Shown here: positions 39,863 through 47,938 of the stretch, piece by piece
Layout of the letters: each line of letters begins with the position of its first letter
Position numbering within the stretch: position 1 is the first letter of the stretch
Assembly: GCA_015485355.1 (NCBI GenBank)
Contig: WFTQ01000108.1
Location: 1 to 47,970 of the forward strand
DNA length: 47,970 bases
DNA from: a bacterium
GTDB lineage: Bacteria; Calditrichota; Calditrichia; RBG-13-44-9; J042
Reading direction: 5' to 3'
Translations under genes and position numbers: made by a program
The notes under the pieces: generated by a model
The model's database searches: none
Told to the model about the DNA's origin: nothing
The model's input: only the letters and a program-made list of their open reading frames with translations

Positions 39863-40561
39863 GTGGGTCGAGAACCCATGCTTCCACCCTCCCTATACCT
39901 GGCCGCCGTGCGACCCCATTATTTCTTGACAGTGGGGGATGTATTGAAGATTGCGGCATCCGGGGCAGTGCTATTTGCAGATCATCTGCGCTTTACCCGG
40001 CAAAGCCCCATCACGCGAGCCTTACTGGCGGCACCCGAAACCGATCTGCGATTGATCATTCCGGTTCGGCATCCCACCATCCCCCATCCCGCGCTTTCGG
40101 ATATCCTGATTGACCATCGGCAACCCTGGCCCCGACGGCATTTGCGTTCCCTGGAACTCTCCTACCGCTATGCCCCTTTCTTCGATTATTATTTTCCTCA
40201 TCTCCAAACACTCTTCCACTCCATCCCACAGCGATTAACCGATTTTTTATGGGAGCTGACTCTCTGGCAACTCCGCATCTTGTTCCCGGACAGGCCCGTG
40301 TGGCGAGCTTCCTGGGTCGGTATTCAGCATGCGCAAGACGTCGTCGCCTTTTTACCCCGGCAACACCTCCAAGGAATGGTTCATCTGCCCGAAGAAAGCG
40401 GCTATTATGGCACCCATTTTCCGGAAAACCTCTGCCATACGCTTCCCGTCCAAGACCTCTCCCACCGGTCCGTTCCATTGACCCTTCACCCCGGGCACGC
40501 CTCGCTTCCGCTGTTGTTCTTTCTGGGTCCCGATGTGGGCAGACGGTTGTTCTCCCCCTAA
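39863..40561 (+). CDS. WbqC-like family protein
   Basis: About 232 residues. WbqC-like (PF08889-type) pattern: LPPSLYLAAVRPHYFLTVGD, then ADHLRFTRQSPITRALLAAP, RLIIPVRHPT, DILIDHRQPWPRRHLRSLEL, SYRYAPFFDYYFPHLQ. Family members occur in O-antigen or polysaccharide loci, but activity is not established. Start is the GTG at 39863 with AGGAAA about seven bases upstream, or the ATG at 39878. A longer frame opens at a TTG (39791), but that region holds the intrinsic terminator and cannot be coding. It is followed by GGGP synthase after 246 bases with a promoter in between. Confidence 0.75.
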   Translation: MGREPMLPPSLYLAAVRPHYFLTVGDVLKIAASGAVLFADHLRFTRQSPITRALLAAPETDLRLIIPVRHPTIPHPALSDILIDHRQPWPRRHLRSLELSYRYAPFFDYYFPHLQTLFHSIPQRLTDFLWELTLWQLRILFPDRPVWRASWVGIQHAQDVVAFLPRQHLQGMVHLPEESGYYGTHFPENLCHTLPVQDLSHRSVPLTLHPGHASLPLLFFLGPDVGRRLFSP

Positions 40562-40587
40562 GGGGCCGAGTGGGATACGCAATTGCC

Positions 40588-40616
40588 TTGCATTTCAAAT
40601 ATGCCTTTATTATTTT
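40588..40616 (+). promoter_or_regulatory. Candidate sigma70 promoter for the GGGP synthase gene
   Basis: TTGCAT, 17 bases, TATTTT. It would give a long leader of about 185 bases before the ATG at 40808. Nothing recognisable as a riboswitch is seen in that leader. Confidence 0.45.
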
Positions 40617-40807
40617 CAGCGTGGCGATTTTAGTCCAATAGTCAGCCGGTGAACGAGAGTCCCGTAGGAGCAGTCGATACAATCGGAAACTCCGGGATCT
40701 TCGACATAATTTTTTTCCACCGCCACCTTTCAACAACCATGCGGTGTGGTATCGGTTGGGGAGGACAACACACACGCAATAACCAGCAAGGTGAATGGGG
40801 CCATTGT

Positions 40808-41557
40808 ATGCAGAGCGCATTTTCCCGAATCCAGGCAATCATTCAGCAACGGGGAGCTGGATTTGTTCTGTTACTGGATCCGGATAAGACCTCTTTAACG
40901 ACATTGCCGGAGACCATCGTTCAGGCCTGCGATGCGGGGGTAGACATTTTCTTCCTGGGAGGCAGTTTTCTATTTCACAACAATTTTGATGATTTTGTCC
41001 GAACGGTGAAGGCGGCCGTCGGGGAGCAACCGGTCATCCTTTTCCCGGGAAGCATGTATCAGTTGTCCTCTCATGCGGACGCCGTGCTGTATTTATCGCT
41101 GATCAGCAGCCGTAATCCGGAGCACCTGATCGGCACTCAGGTGTTGGCCGCGCCGCTGGTATGGAAACTGGGACTCGAGGCCATTTCCTGTGGATACATG
41201 ATCATCGAATCCGGGAAATTGACCAGTGCTCAGTTTTTAAGCAATTCCTCGCCCATTCCTCGGAACAAGCCGGACATTGCGTTGGCCCATGCTTTGGCGG
41301 CCCAGTATCTGGGAATGCAAACCGTCTATCTGGAAGCCGGGAGTGGAGCCGAACTCAGCGTTCCCGAAGACATGATTCGCCAGCTCGCCCGACATGTTGA
41401 GGTTCCCATCATCGTTGGCGGGGGCATTCGTTCTCCGGAGCAGGCGGCCGCAAAGGTACAGGCCGGCGCCCGGCTGGTTGTGGTGGGAAATTTTTTCGAA
41501 GAAAAGGCCAACACCCATTTAATAAACGAATTTGCATCGGCCATACACCAAAAATAG
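40808..41557 (+). CDS. Geranylgeranylglyceryl phosphate synthase-family protein (GGGPS/PcrB)
   Basis: 249 residues. These TIM-barrel prenyltransferases condense sn-glycerol-1-phosphate with a polyprenyl diphosphate to form the first ether bond of archaeal-type lipids; Bacillus PcrB uses heptaprenyl diphosphate. Motifs: VLLLDPDKT, FFLGGSFL, LFPGSMYQL, LYLSLISSRNPEHLIG, SCGYMIIESG, YLEAGSGAEL, PIIVGGGIRS and VVGNFFEE, the phosphate- and G1P-binding set. Length and motif style fit the larger group II GGGPS seen in Bacteroidota and archaea rather than the shorter PcrB. No G1P dehydrogenase or DGGGP synthase is in the window. Product inferred. Confidence 0.88.
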   Translation: MQSAFSRIQAIIQQRGAGFVLLLDPDKTSLTTLPETIVQACDAGVDIFFLGGSFLFHNNFDDFVRTVKAAVGEQPVILFPGSMYQLSSHADAVLYLSLISSRNPEHLIGTQVLAAPLVWKLGLEAISCGYMIIESGKLTSAQFLSNSSPIPRNKPDIALAHALAAQYLGMQTVYLEAGSGAELSVPEDMIRQLARHVEVPIIVGGGIRSPEQAAAKVQAGARLVVVGNFFEEKANTHLINEFASAIHQK

Positions 41558-41566
41558 GACTCAACC

Positions 41567-42166
41567 TTGGATAACCAGGCATTTATCCGACAACAAATTC
41601 AGGAACATCTGAATACCCAACAGCGGCTGCTGAACGAACAGGCACACACCATCGAACAGATTGCTTTAAAATTTGTGGAGACTTTTCGAGGAGGGGGAAA
41701 GATTCTATTCTGCGGCAACGGAGGCAGCGCCGCCGACGCCCAACATCTGGCGGCGGAACTGATCATCCGCTTGCGCAGCAGTTTCCCCCGTCCCGGACTC
41801 CCCGCCATCGCCCTGACCACAGACACCTCCGTGCTTACGGCAGGAGCAAACGACCTGGGGTTTGAACAGGTGTTTGCCCGGCAGATTCAGGCCTTAGCCC
41901 ATCCCACCGATTTGCTGGTCGCCCTCAGTACCAGTGGTAATTCCCCCAACATTTTGCAAGCCATCCAGGCGGCGCGAAACAAGGGCCTGTTCGTGGTGGG
42001 ATTCACCGGCGGGGATGGAGGGCAAATGGTTCACCAAGTTCAACTGGCACTCGTGGTTCCTTCCACTACCACCGCACGTATCCAAGAAGGTCACATCCTG
42101 GCAGGCCATATCATTTGCCAGCTGACCGAAGAACATCTTTTCCATAAACACCCCCAACACCCATAA
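41567..42166 (+). CDS. gmhA: Sedoheptulose-7-phosphate isomerase (SIS domain)
   Basis: 199 residues. GmhA converts sedoheptulose 7-phosphate to D-glycero-D-manno-heptose 7-phosphate, the first step to ADP- or GDP-heptose for LPS core or glycoproteins. Motifs: ILFCGNGGSAADAQHLAAEL (sugar-phosphate and Zn-ligand region), ALSTSGNSPNILQAI (SIS loop), GFTGGDGGQM, and ARIQEGHILAGHIICQLTEE (Gln, Glu, His of the active site). Starts at a TTG nine bases after GGGPS with AGGA seven bases upstream. The heptose could also feed flagellin glycosylation. Convergent with the HD-GYP gene. Confidence 0.9.
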   Translation: MDNQAFIRQQIQEHLNTQQRLLNEQAHTIEQIALKFVETFRGGGKILFCGNGGSAADAQHLAAELIIRLRSSFPRPGLPAIALTTDTSVLTAGANDLGFEQVFARQIQALAHPTDLLVALSTSGNSPNILQAIQAARNKGLFVVGFTGGDGGQMVHQVQLALVVPSTTTARIQEGHILAGHIICQLTEEHLFHKHPQHP

Positions 42167-42304
42167 CCCACCCAGGCTTTCCAGGAATCGCATGGCGGGT
42201 GAGAAAAAGGGGCAGCGGGGCGATGCCCTTGGGCAGGCAGGGCACCCAAACGACAAAAATTCGGGCCTTTGCCTCGAAAAAAGCACCGTTCATCCAGCTG
42301 CGGA

Positions 42305-43336
42305 TCAGGAGCGATCGATTCTGAACGAAACAGGGGCTTGCCGGATGGAAAATTCCCGGGCGGATGGTTCCGTTTGATCCCGATATTTCTTGAGGACCCG
42401 GATAAACACCTCCACCAGATGGGGATCGAACTGCGATCCGGCATTTTTTCGAATCTCCTGCAGGGCCGACTCGTGTTCCACCGCCTTCCGATACACCCGA
42501 TCGGAAACCAACGCTTCGTAAGCATCGATAATCGCCAGCAGCCGAGAAAAGAAAGGAATGGCCTCCCCCTTTAATCCATCGGGATAACCGGTGCCATCAT
42601 AGCGCTCGTGATGATGGCGCACTATCGAGGCCACTTCGGACAGCTCCTCGATTTCCCCGATAATCTGGCTTCCGATAATGGGATGGTCCTTGGCCCTTCG
42701 CAATTCATAATCTTCCAAACTGCTGGCCTTATGGAGGATGTGATCCGGCATGCCGATCTTACCAATGTCGTGAAGGTAGGCGGCCAGCATCAGGGTAAAT
42801 TTTTTATCGGGATCCAGCTGCAGTTCTTCGGCCATCCGCATGGCCAGCCGAACCACCCGCTGAGAATGCCCCGAGGTGTAGGGATCTTTTGCATCCAGTG
42901 CCCGCATCAATGCCTTTAACGCCTTGAACAGAATCTCCGCCTTGTTTTCCTGAATGCGCCGCGCTTCCAGCCGTTTGCGCTCCAGATTCCGCTCAATCAC
43001 CACCGGAATTTCATCGATTTTGATGGGTTTTACGATATAATCGCTCACGCCCAATTTCAATGCGTGTTTAACCAGAGAAAGATCGTGTACCCCGGTCACC
43101 AGCACCACCGGAATGTCCAGATACATGGCCATCACCTTTTTCGCCAACTCGATGCCACTAACCCCCGGCATGTTGACATCACTGATCACGATGTCCACTT
43201 TGTTTTGCCGGATGATATCCAGGCCACCGGTAGCGGAAAAGGAAAGATGGACCCGATATCCGAAATGTTCCAGCGCCTCCCGGAGCATTTGCCCATACTG
43301 AATATCATCTTCAATGACCAACACCGAAATCGCCAT
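42305..43336 (-). CDS. Response regulator with HD-GYP phosphodiesterase domain
   Basis: 343 residues. REC domain (1-120): acidic pair Glu9/Asp10-Asp11, phosphoacceptor in ISDVNMPG (Asp53), LVTG and VKPI. HD-GYP domain (about 140-320): RVVRLAMRMAEEL, HDIGKIGMPDHILHK (the HD), HPIIGSQII, HHHERYDGTGYPDG (the full GYP motif with DGxGYP) and LLAIIDAYEAL. Such proteins hydrolyse cyclic di-GMP, lowering it and typically favouring motility. The ATG at 43336 has AGGTGG five bases upstream. It lies 24 bases downstream of the acyl-CoA dehydrogenase on the same strand, with no kinase gene adjacent. Probably linked to flagellar control, but no direct evidence is in the sequence. Confidence 0.93.
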   Translation of the reverse strand: MAISVLVIEDDIQYGQMLREALEHFGYRVHLSFSATGGLDIIRQNKVDIVISDVNMPGVSGIELAKKVMAMYLDIPVVLVTGVHDLSLVKHALKLGVSDYIVKPIKIDEIPVVIERNLERKRLEARRIQENKAEILFKALKALMRALDAKDPYTSGHSQRVVRLAMRMAEELQLDPDKKFTLMLAAYLHDIGKIGMPDHILHKASSLEDYELRRAKDHPIIGSQIIGEIEELSEVASIVRHHHERYDGTGYPDGLKGEAIPFFSRLLAIIDAYEALVSDRVYRKAVEHESALQEIRKNAGSQFDPHLVEVFIRVLKKYRDQTEPSAREFSIRQAPVSFRIDRS

Positions 43337-43360
43337 TCCAACCACCTGCCGCGTTTCCTT

Positions 43361-44530
43361 TTAACTATAGGCGGGAATGCCCGTAATATCCTCGCCGACA
43401 ATCAGGGTGTGTATATCGTGGGTCCCCTCGTAAGTGTAAACCGATTCCAGATTACACATGTGTCGCATGCTCTGGTATTCCGAGACAATCCCGTTGGCAC
43501 CCAGGATATCCCGAGCCATGCGGGCGATTTGGAGGGCATGATACACATTGTTTCTTTTGGCCAGGGATACCTGAGTAAATCGCATCTTATTCTGGTCCTT
43601 CAGTCGCCCTAACTGTAAAGCTAACAATTGCATCTTGGTAATTTCTGTGATCATATACACCAACTTATTTTGTACCAGTTGAAAGGAAGCAATGGGCTTA
43701 TCGAACTGAATACGGGTTGTCGCATAATTCAAGGCTTCGTCATAACAGGCCATGGCGGAGCCAATGGCGCCCCAGGCAATCCCATATCGGGCCTGGGTCA
43801 GACAACTGAGGGGGGCTTTCAATCCCCGGGCGTTGGGTAAAAGGTTTGCTGCGGGAATGCGACAATCCTGAAACACCAGCTCCGAGGTCACCGATGCCCT
43901 CAGGGAATGTTTATCTTTGGTTTCGGGCGCCTCAAAACCCGGGGTGCCCTTTTCCACCAGAAATCCACGAATCTCGCCCTCCAATTTGGCCCAGACCACC
44001 GCCACATCCGCAATGCTCCCATTCGTGATCCACATCTTGGCCCCGTTTACAACATAGGATTGACCGTCCTTTACCGCCTTGGTCTGCAATCCACCAGGAT
44101 TGGAGCCGAAATCGGGCTCCGTCAGTCCAAAACAACCGATTTTTTCTCCCCGTGCCAACCGGGGCAGCCAGTAGTCCTTTTGCTCCTCACTTCCATAGGT
44201 AAAGATGGGATACATGACCAGCGCCCCCTGCACAGAAGCAAAACTCCGAATGCCACTATCACCCCGTTCCAGCTCCTGCATCATCAACCCGTAAGCGACA
44301 TTGTTTACCCCCGCACAACCATATTTCTCCGGTAAGTTTGCCCCAAACAATCCCAGTTCCGCCATCTGAGAAACCAGATGCAGAGGGAATTCCGCTTTCT
44401 GATAGGCCTGTTCGATAACCGGCAAGACCTCCTCATCCACCCACTCCCGCACGGATTGCCGAATCATTTTTTCCTCATCGGACAGCAAGTCGTCCACGTT
44501 ATAATAATCCGGGGATTCAAACTTCTTCAT
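43361..44530 (-). CDS. Acyl-CoA dehydrogenase, glutaryl-CoA-dehydrogenase-like
   Basis: 389 residues. FAD enzyme of the acyl-CoA dehydrogenase family: CFGLTEPDFGSNPGG and MWITNG (substrate and FAD loops), a TQARYGIAWGAIGSAMAC helix, a FQLVQNKL segment and, at the C-terminus, VYTYEGTHDIHTLIVG with the catalytic Glu about residue 368. The segment SGIRSFASVQGALVMYPIF resembles glutaryl-CoA dehydrogenase, where an Arg in this position binds the distal carboxylate. So glutaryl-CoA (lysine/tryptophan catabolism) is plausible but not proved. The TAGGAGAT ribosome site precedes the ATG. A TTGCCT-N18-TAAATT promoter lies upstream. Confidence 0.9.
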   Translation of the reverse strand: MKKFESPDYYNVDDLLSDEEKMIRQSVREWVDEEVLPVIEQAYQKAEFPLHLVSQMAELGLFGANLPEKYGCAGVNNVAYGLMMQELERGDSGIRSFASVQGALVMYPIFTYGSEEQKDYWLPRLARGEKIGCFGLTEPDFGSNPGGLQTKAVKDGQSYVVNGAKMWITNGSIADVAVVWAKLEGEIRGFLVEKGTPGFEAPETKDKHSLRASVTSELVFQDCRIPAANLLPNARGLKAPLSCLTQARYGIAWGAIGSAMACYDEALNYATTRIQFDKPIASFQLVQNKLVYMITEITKMQLLALQLGRLKDQNKMRFTQVSLAKRNNVYHALQIARMARDILGANGIVSEYQSMRHMCNLESVYTYEGTHDIHTLIVGEDITGIPAYS

Positions 44531-44561
44531 GATTCCGATCTCCTATTAAATTCAGTGGCCT

Positions 44562-44591
44562 AATTTATCCCCCTCTACCCGGATCAGGCAA
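44562..44591 (-). promoter_or_regulatory. Candidate sigma70 promoter for the acyl-CoA dehydrogenase and HD-GYP genes
   Basis: TTGCCT, 18 bases, TAAATT on the minus strand, about 32 bases before the ATG at 44530. No other structure is obvious in this 266-base gap. Confidence 0.42.
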
Positions 44592-44796
44592 CCCAAATAA
44601 AACTTCAGCCGATCAGTCGGTTTTGGCATAACCGGCGACGTTTGATCCGTCATTTGCCTCCGGCGTTTTTCCGGCCACTGCATCCGGGCCTGTTGCCGGG
44701 GACGGCGAAGGGAGCCTTTCCCGGTAAAAACATGCCCGGCCTTTCTTCGAGTCGGTAAGAAACCGACACGGGATTCTTCAAGGCGGTGCAGGGCCC

Positions 44797-46374
44797 TTAC
44801 TCCTTGTCCGGATCAGCGGAATTTCGCATTAGATCTTGAAGGGCCTCCTCCAAATAAGTTAACAGGTCGCCGGCCATAAAGGTATTCGGATCGTGCTTGC
44901 GAACATAGTAATCCGCAATATGGCCCTGCAACAGGTTAGCCATAATGGGGGCCAATTCGGGGTCTTCGTTAAAAAAGTGAAGCAGCCCACCAATCCACCC
45001 GCACAGCACATCCCCGGTGCCCCCTTTGGCCAGGGCACTGTTGCCGGTGTGATTGACATAGACTTTCCCTTCGGGAGTGGCCACCAGGGATGTGGCCGAC
45101 TTGAGATTCAGAATAACGGCATGGCCGGAGGCGAATTCCCGGGCGATGTCGATACGATGTTGATAAAGCTCCGCCTTTTCCATTCCCGGAAAGAAACGGA
45201 GAAATTCCCCGTCGTGGGGAGTGAGCACCCAGTTGGGCCGGCGGAGGCGTTGAAATACCTCGGGATGCATGGCCAGGGCAAAAAGCGCATCGGCGTCTAC
45301 CACCGCCGGCTTGGAGAAATCGGTTAATATTTCGAGAACGGTTTCCTGGACTTCTTTACCGCGCCCCAACCCCGGTCCGATAATCAGCACATCGCACCAG
45401 TCCAGAAGTTCCTGGACGGCCGGGAGGCTGTTTCTACCGAGGGTGTGCTGATCGGTCTCCGGCAACGGGCGGGTAATGACCTCGGTGAGCTTCTGCTCCA
45501 AAACGGGGTTTAAGCTTTCGGGAATACCCAGGATCACCAGTCCGGCCCCGATTTTCGCGGCCGCCTGCGCCGCAAGCGCGGCCGCTCCCGTATAACCCGG
45601 TGAACCGGCCAGCACCGCCACTTTACCGGCACTGTATTTGTGGACCATCTCTCCACGAATGGGTAAAAAAAATTCCTCTTTCTCCATCAATACCACCGAA
45701 GAGGGTAGGGAAAGCATGGACTCCGGGGGAAATCCGATATCGGCCACCATCACCTCACCACAAGCCATTCGTGCCGGATAGACGACATGACAGCGTTTGT
45801 ACATCCCCATGGCCACGGTAACATCTGCATAAATACATACTTCGGGTAAATCGGTTTGATCGGCGATGAGACCCGAAGGAATATCGATGGAAAGCACGGG
45901 GCAGTTACTGTATTTATTAATCACCTCGATAACCTGTTTCAATCGCCCCCTCACCTTCCCCTCGATCCCGGTCCCCAGAATGGCATCCACGATCAAATCC
46001 GGCGTTACCTGGAGAATATTTTCCACTCTTACGACGGAACGGGCAAATTCAATGGGAATGCCTAAACGCTGGACAATCTGCAAATTGGTGGCGGCATCTC
46101 CGGTCATTTCTTCGGGGTGGGCTACACAGATGATCCGAACTTCGATATCCGCCATCGCCAAATACCGCGCCACTACCAGTCCGTCCCCCCCGTTGTTGCC
46201 CTTCCCGCAAAACACATACACCAGGGGACTTTCCCGATCCGCCAGAATATCCCGTGCCACCAGATAAGCAAACTGCCCGGCCCGTTCCATCAAAACAATT
46301 CCCGGTATGCCGACTTCTTCGATGGTAAACTGATCGAGTTGACGCATTTCCGCGGCGGTGACAATTCGATGCAT
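44797..46374 (-). CDS. nnr: Bifunctional NAD(P)H-hydrate epimerase and ADP-dependent dehydratase
   Basis: 525 residues. Repairs hydrated NAD(P)H: the N-terminal epimerase domain (about 1-215; VFCGKGNNGGDGLVVARYLA) interconverts R- and S-NAD(P)HX, and the C-terminal ribokinase-like domain (about 225-510) dehydrates it using ADP (LTPHDGEF, VDADALFAL, HTGNSALAKGGTGDVLCGWI, with the catalytic Asp in GTGD). Both active sites look intact. The order epimerase-dehydratase is that of the fused E. coli-type Nnr. The start at 46374 is the only ATG near the family N-terminus (MHRIVTAAEMRQLDQ). Downstream is a 266-base gap, then the acyl-CoA dehydrogenase. Confidence 0.96.
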   Translation of the reverse strand: MHRIVTAAEMRQLDQFTIEEVGIPGIVLMERAGQFAYLVARDILADRESPLVYVFCGKGNNGGDGLVVARYLAMADIEVRIICVAHPEEMTGDAATNLQIVQRLGIPIEFARSVVRVENILQVTPDLIVDAILGTGIEGKVRGRLKQVIEVINKYSNCPVLSIDIPSGLIADQTDLPEVCIYADVTVAMGMYKRCHVVYPARMACGEVMVADIGFPPESMLSLPSSVVLMEKEEFFLPIRGEMVHKYSAGKVAVLAGSPGYTGAAALAAQAAAKIGAGLVILGIPESLNPVLEQKLTEVITRPLPETDQHTLGRNSLPAVQELLDWCDVLIIGPGLGRGKEVQETVLEILTDFSKPAVVDADALFALAMHPEVFQRLRRPNWVLTPHDGEFLRFFPGMEKAELYQHRIDIAREFASGHAVILNLKSATSLVATPEGKVYVNHTGNSALAKGGTGDVLCGWIGGLLHFFNEDPELAPIMANLLQGHIADYYVRKHDPNTFMAGDLLTYLEEALQDLMRNSADPDKE

Positions 46375-46409
46375 CGTCTACCCTTTCGCTATTCTGCCCA
46401 TTGAGTCAT

Positions 46410-46437
46410 AATATAAGAATCCACCGAAATTTTCCAA
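46410..46437 (-). promoter_or_regulatory. Candidate sigma70 promoter for nnr
   Basis: TTGGAA, 16 bases, TATATT on the minus strand, about 36 bases before the ATG at 46374. Confidence 0.45.
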
Positions 46438-46556
46438 ACGATTTCGAACTCCGGCAACATCCCGAATGGGAAGTCGGCGATGACGTGAAGAGGTTCCCGG
46501 CAACGATTCCGGCCCGCCCGAATGGTTGACGCGGGCCGGTTTCATTGCCAAGACGA

Positions 46557-46766
46557 TCAGCGAATTTGAAATTCGGCCTCCGGGGCTTGGAAACGAATTT
46601 GCTTATGCTTGCCGTCACAAAACGGCTTATTCTCCGAAGCCCCACATCGACAAAGAGCCACGGCCTTCTGGTTGATGATTTCTTCCTTACCCTCCTTTAT
46701 CTGCACCAACGTTCCCTCCCCTTCCACCACATAAGGCCCATTGGCCAATACTTTTATCTTTACCAT
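46557..46766 (-). CDS. CDGSH iron-sulfur domain protein
   Basis: 69 residues. The CDGSH motif is CRCGASENKPFCDGKH: ligands Cys39, Cys41, Cys50 and His54 hold a redox-active, pH-sensitive 2Fe-2S cluster. The N-terminal half is beta-rich (KIKVLANGPYVVEGEG). Family members act in redox or cluster transfer in bacteria, but a specific partner is not known. It follows a strong AAGGAGGTG ribosome site. The gene lies on the strand of the arsR-doxX-small-ORF group and may share its transcript. Confidence 0.92.
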   Translation of the reverse strand: MVKIKVLANGPYVVEGEGTLVQIKEGKEEIINQKAVALCRCGASENKPFCDGKHKQIRFQAPEAEFQIR

Positions 46767-46897
46767 TGTTACACCTCCTTACTGTTTGGGACCATACCTC
46801 CGTTTGTTTACCGGGGAAACGGGAATTTTGGGTTTTCCACCGGCCGCCCGCTCCGCCTGTTTCCCGGCCACCCGGCAATGGAAACATCTACCGAAAA

Positions 46898-47155
46898 TCA
46901 CGGGCGGCCGGCATTGTTCCGCCGCCGTCGAGCAAACAAATTCGCCTGCACCGCCCGATCCCAAAAGCCGTAAAGCATTGAAAGGGAACCATCTTCCACA
47001 CTTTGCCCTTCATTTCGTACCTCACGGAGCAACCGTTCCCACTCTTCCGGAGGAAACCGTCTATTGCGCATTGCTTCCCTCACGTTTTCCGGGCACCTTG
47101 CACCACATTCCTGCGCCGAGCATACCCTGCGGCGGCTCACCCACCTGCGGATCAT
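46898..47155 (-). CDS. Small ORF coupled to doxX, unknown function
   Basis: 85 residues, starting at an ATG that overlaps the doxX stop (ATGA), a typical translational coupling, which is the main reason to list it. It has a Cys cluster near the N-terminus (VCSAQECGARC), then a helix-like FPPEEWERLLREVRNEGQS and an Arg-rich end. I do not recognise the family. No good independent ribosome site. A chance ORF cannot be excluded. About 130 bases separate it from the CDGSH gene. Confidence 0.35.
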   Translation of the reverse strand: MIRRWVSRRRVCSAQECGARCPENVREAMRNRRFPPEEWERLLREVRNEGQSVEDGSLSMLYGFWDRAVQANLFARRRRNNAGRP

Positions 47156-47556
47156 CCGTTCTTGGCAGCAGACTTCTCCAAGCTGAGCGGCCCGGAACCA
47201 AAGTAAAAAACTATCAGGGCAGCCCCTGCCAGAGAGAGATTTTTCATGAAATGGGCCATCTGCGCCTGGGCCTGTAGAGGCTCCTCCATGGCCCAAAAAG
47301 GATGCATCATGAACGCGGTCATCACCAGAAAAACCGACAGCAGAACAGCCCCGATTTTCACCCGATATCCCAGCAGAATGCTCAAACCGCCCAGCAGAAT
47401 CATTAGACCGGTGACAATGACGGCCCATGTGGAGGCCGGAACGCCCATGGAAGCCGCGTACCGGCTCAGGGATTGAAGCTGGGTGAAATGATTTATCCCC
47501 GACAGCACAAAAAGGGATGCATACAAAATCCGACCTACCAGAGGAATGTATTGCAT
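47152..47556 (-). CDS. DoxX family membrane protein
   Basis: 134 residues with four probable transmembrane helices: LVGRILYASLFVLSGINHF, AVIVTGLMILLGGLSILLGY, IGAVLLSVFLVMTAFMMHPF and NLSLAGAALIVFYFGSGPLS. The pattern fits the DoxX/DoxD-like family of quinone- or redox-associated membrane proteins; the biochemical role is not established for most members. The TAGGAGGAGG ribosome site precedes the ATG. It lies 34 bases downstream of arsR. Probably regulated by that ArsR protein. Confidence 0.9.
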   Translation of the reverse strand: MQYIPLVGRILYASLFVLSGINHFTQLQSLSRYAASMGVPASTWAVIVTGLMILLGGLSILLGYRVKIGAVLLSVFLVMTAFMMHPFWAMEEPLQAQAQMAHFMKNLSLAGAALIVFYFGSGPLSLEKSAAKNG

Positions 47557-47590
47557 GAGGACCTCCTCCTATTTTTAGATGAAGAGCAAA

Positions 47591-47881
47591 TTAATCACCG
47601 GACCTCGAATGTATTTTTTCAAAGTCCGGGAGAAACTGTCTCAACACTGTTCGATTAACGGTTATAAAAATGTGCTGGCCGGCTTTTCGTGTGGTAATGA
47701 GTCCGGAGTTTTCCAGCACCCGGTAGTGATGCGACATGGCCGACTTGCTAAGATGAAATTCCTGATCGAAATCGGCGCAGCTCAGCTCCCCGCGTTCCAG
47801 CAACATGCGGACGATCCTGTAGCGGGTTTCGTCTCCCAGTGCTTTGAAAATTTTAATCGCCTGTTTCTCAAAATCCAGCAT
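47591..47881 (-). CDS. ArsR-family transcriptional regulator
   Basis: 96 residues. Winged-helix repressor: FKALGDETRYRIVRMLLERG (helices 1-2), DFDQEFHLSKSAMSHHYRVL (recognition helix with SKSAMSHH), and the wing LITTRKAGQHIFITVN. The classic metal-binding ELCVCDL box is replaced by GELSCADFDQEF, with a single Cys, so the inducer is probably not arsenite; a redox or thiol signal is conceivable. It overlaps its own operator region: two palindromes and a consensus promoter sit immediately upstream, so autoregulation is likely. doxX follows after 34 bases. Confidence 0.92.
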   Translation of the reverse strand: MLDFEKQAIKIFKALGDETRYRIVRMLLERGELSCADFDQEFHLSKSAMSHHYRVLENSGLITTRKAGQHIFITVNRTVLRQFLPDFEKIHSRSGD

Positions 47882-47888
47882 CGTTTCA

Positions 47889-47912
47889 ATATTTCTAAAT
47901 TTTTGGAAATAT
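47889..47912. promoter_or_regulatory. Operator 1, ArsR palindrome over the -10 box
   Basis: ATATTTC at 47889-47895 and GAAATAT at 47906-47912 form a 7-bp inverted repeat with 10 bases between. It overlaps the TATATT -10 box of the arsR promoter and lies 7 to 31 bases upstream of the ATG, the position expected for repression. Confidence 0.62.
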
Positions 47913-47936
47913 AAAAGGATGCGACGGGCAGGTCAA
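47908..47936 (-). promoter_or_regulatory. Sigma70 promoter of arsR-doxX
   Basis: TTGACC (47931-47936), 17 bases, TATATT (47908-47913) on the minus strand, with near-consensus hexamers and ideal spacing. Confidence 0.7.
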
Positions 47937-47938
47937 GA

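Noticed and set aside
44745-44780. GTCGGT/ACCGAC hairpin downstream of nnr as a terminator
   Set aside because: Stem is only 6 bp and no T-run follows on the minus strand.
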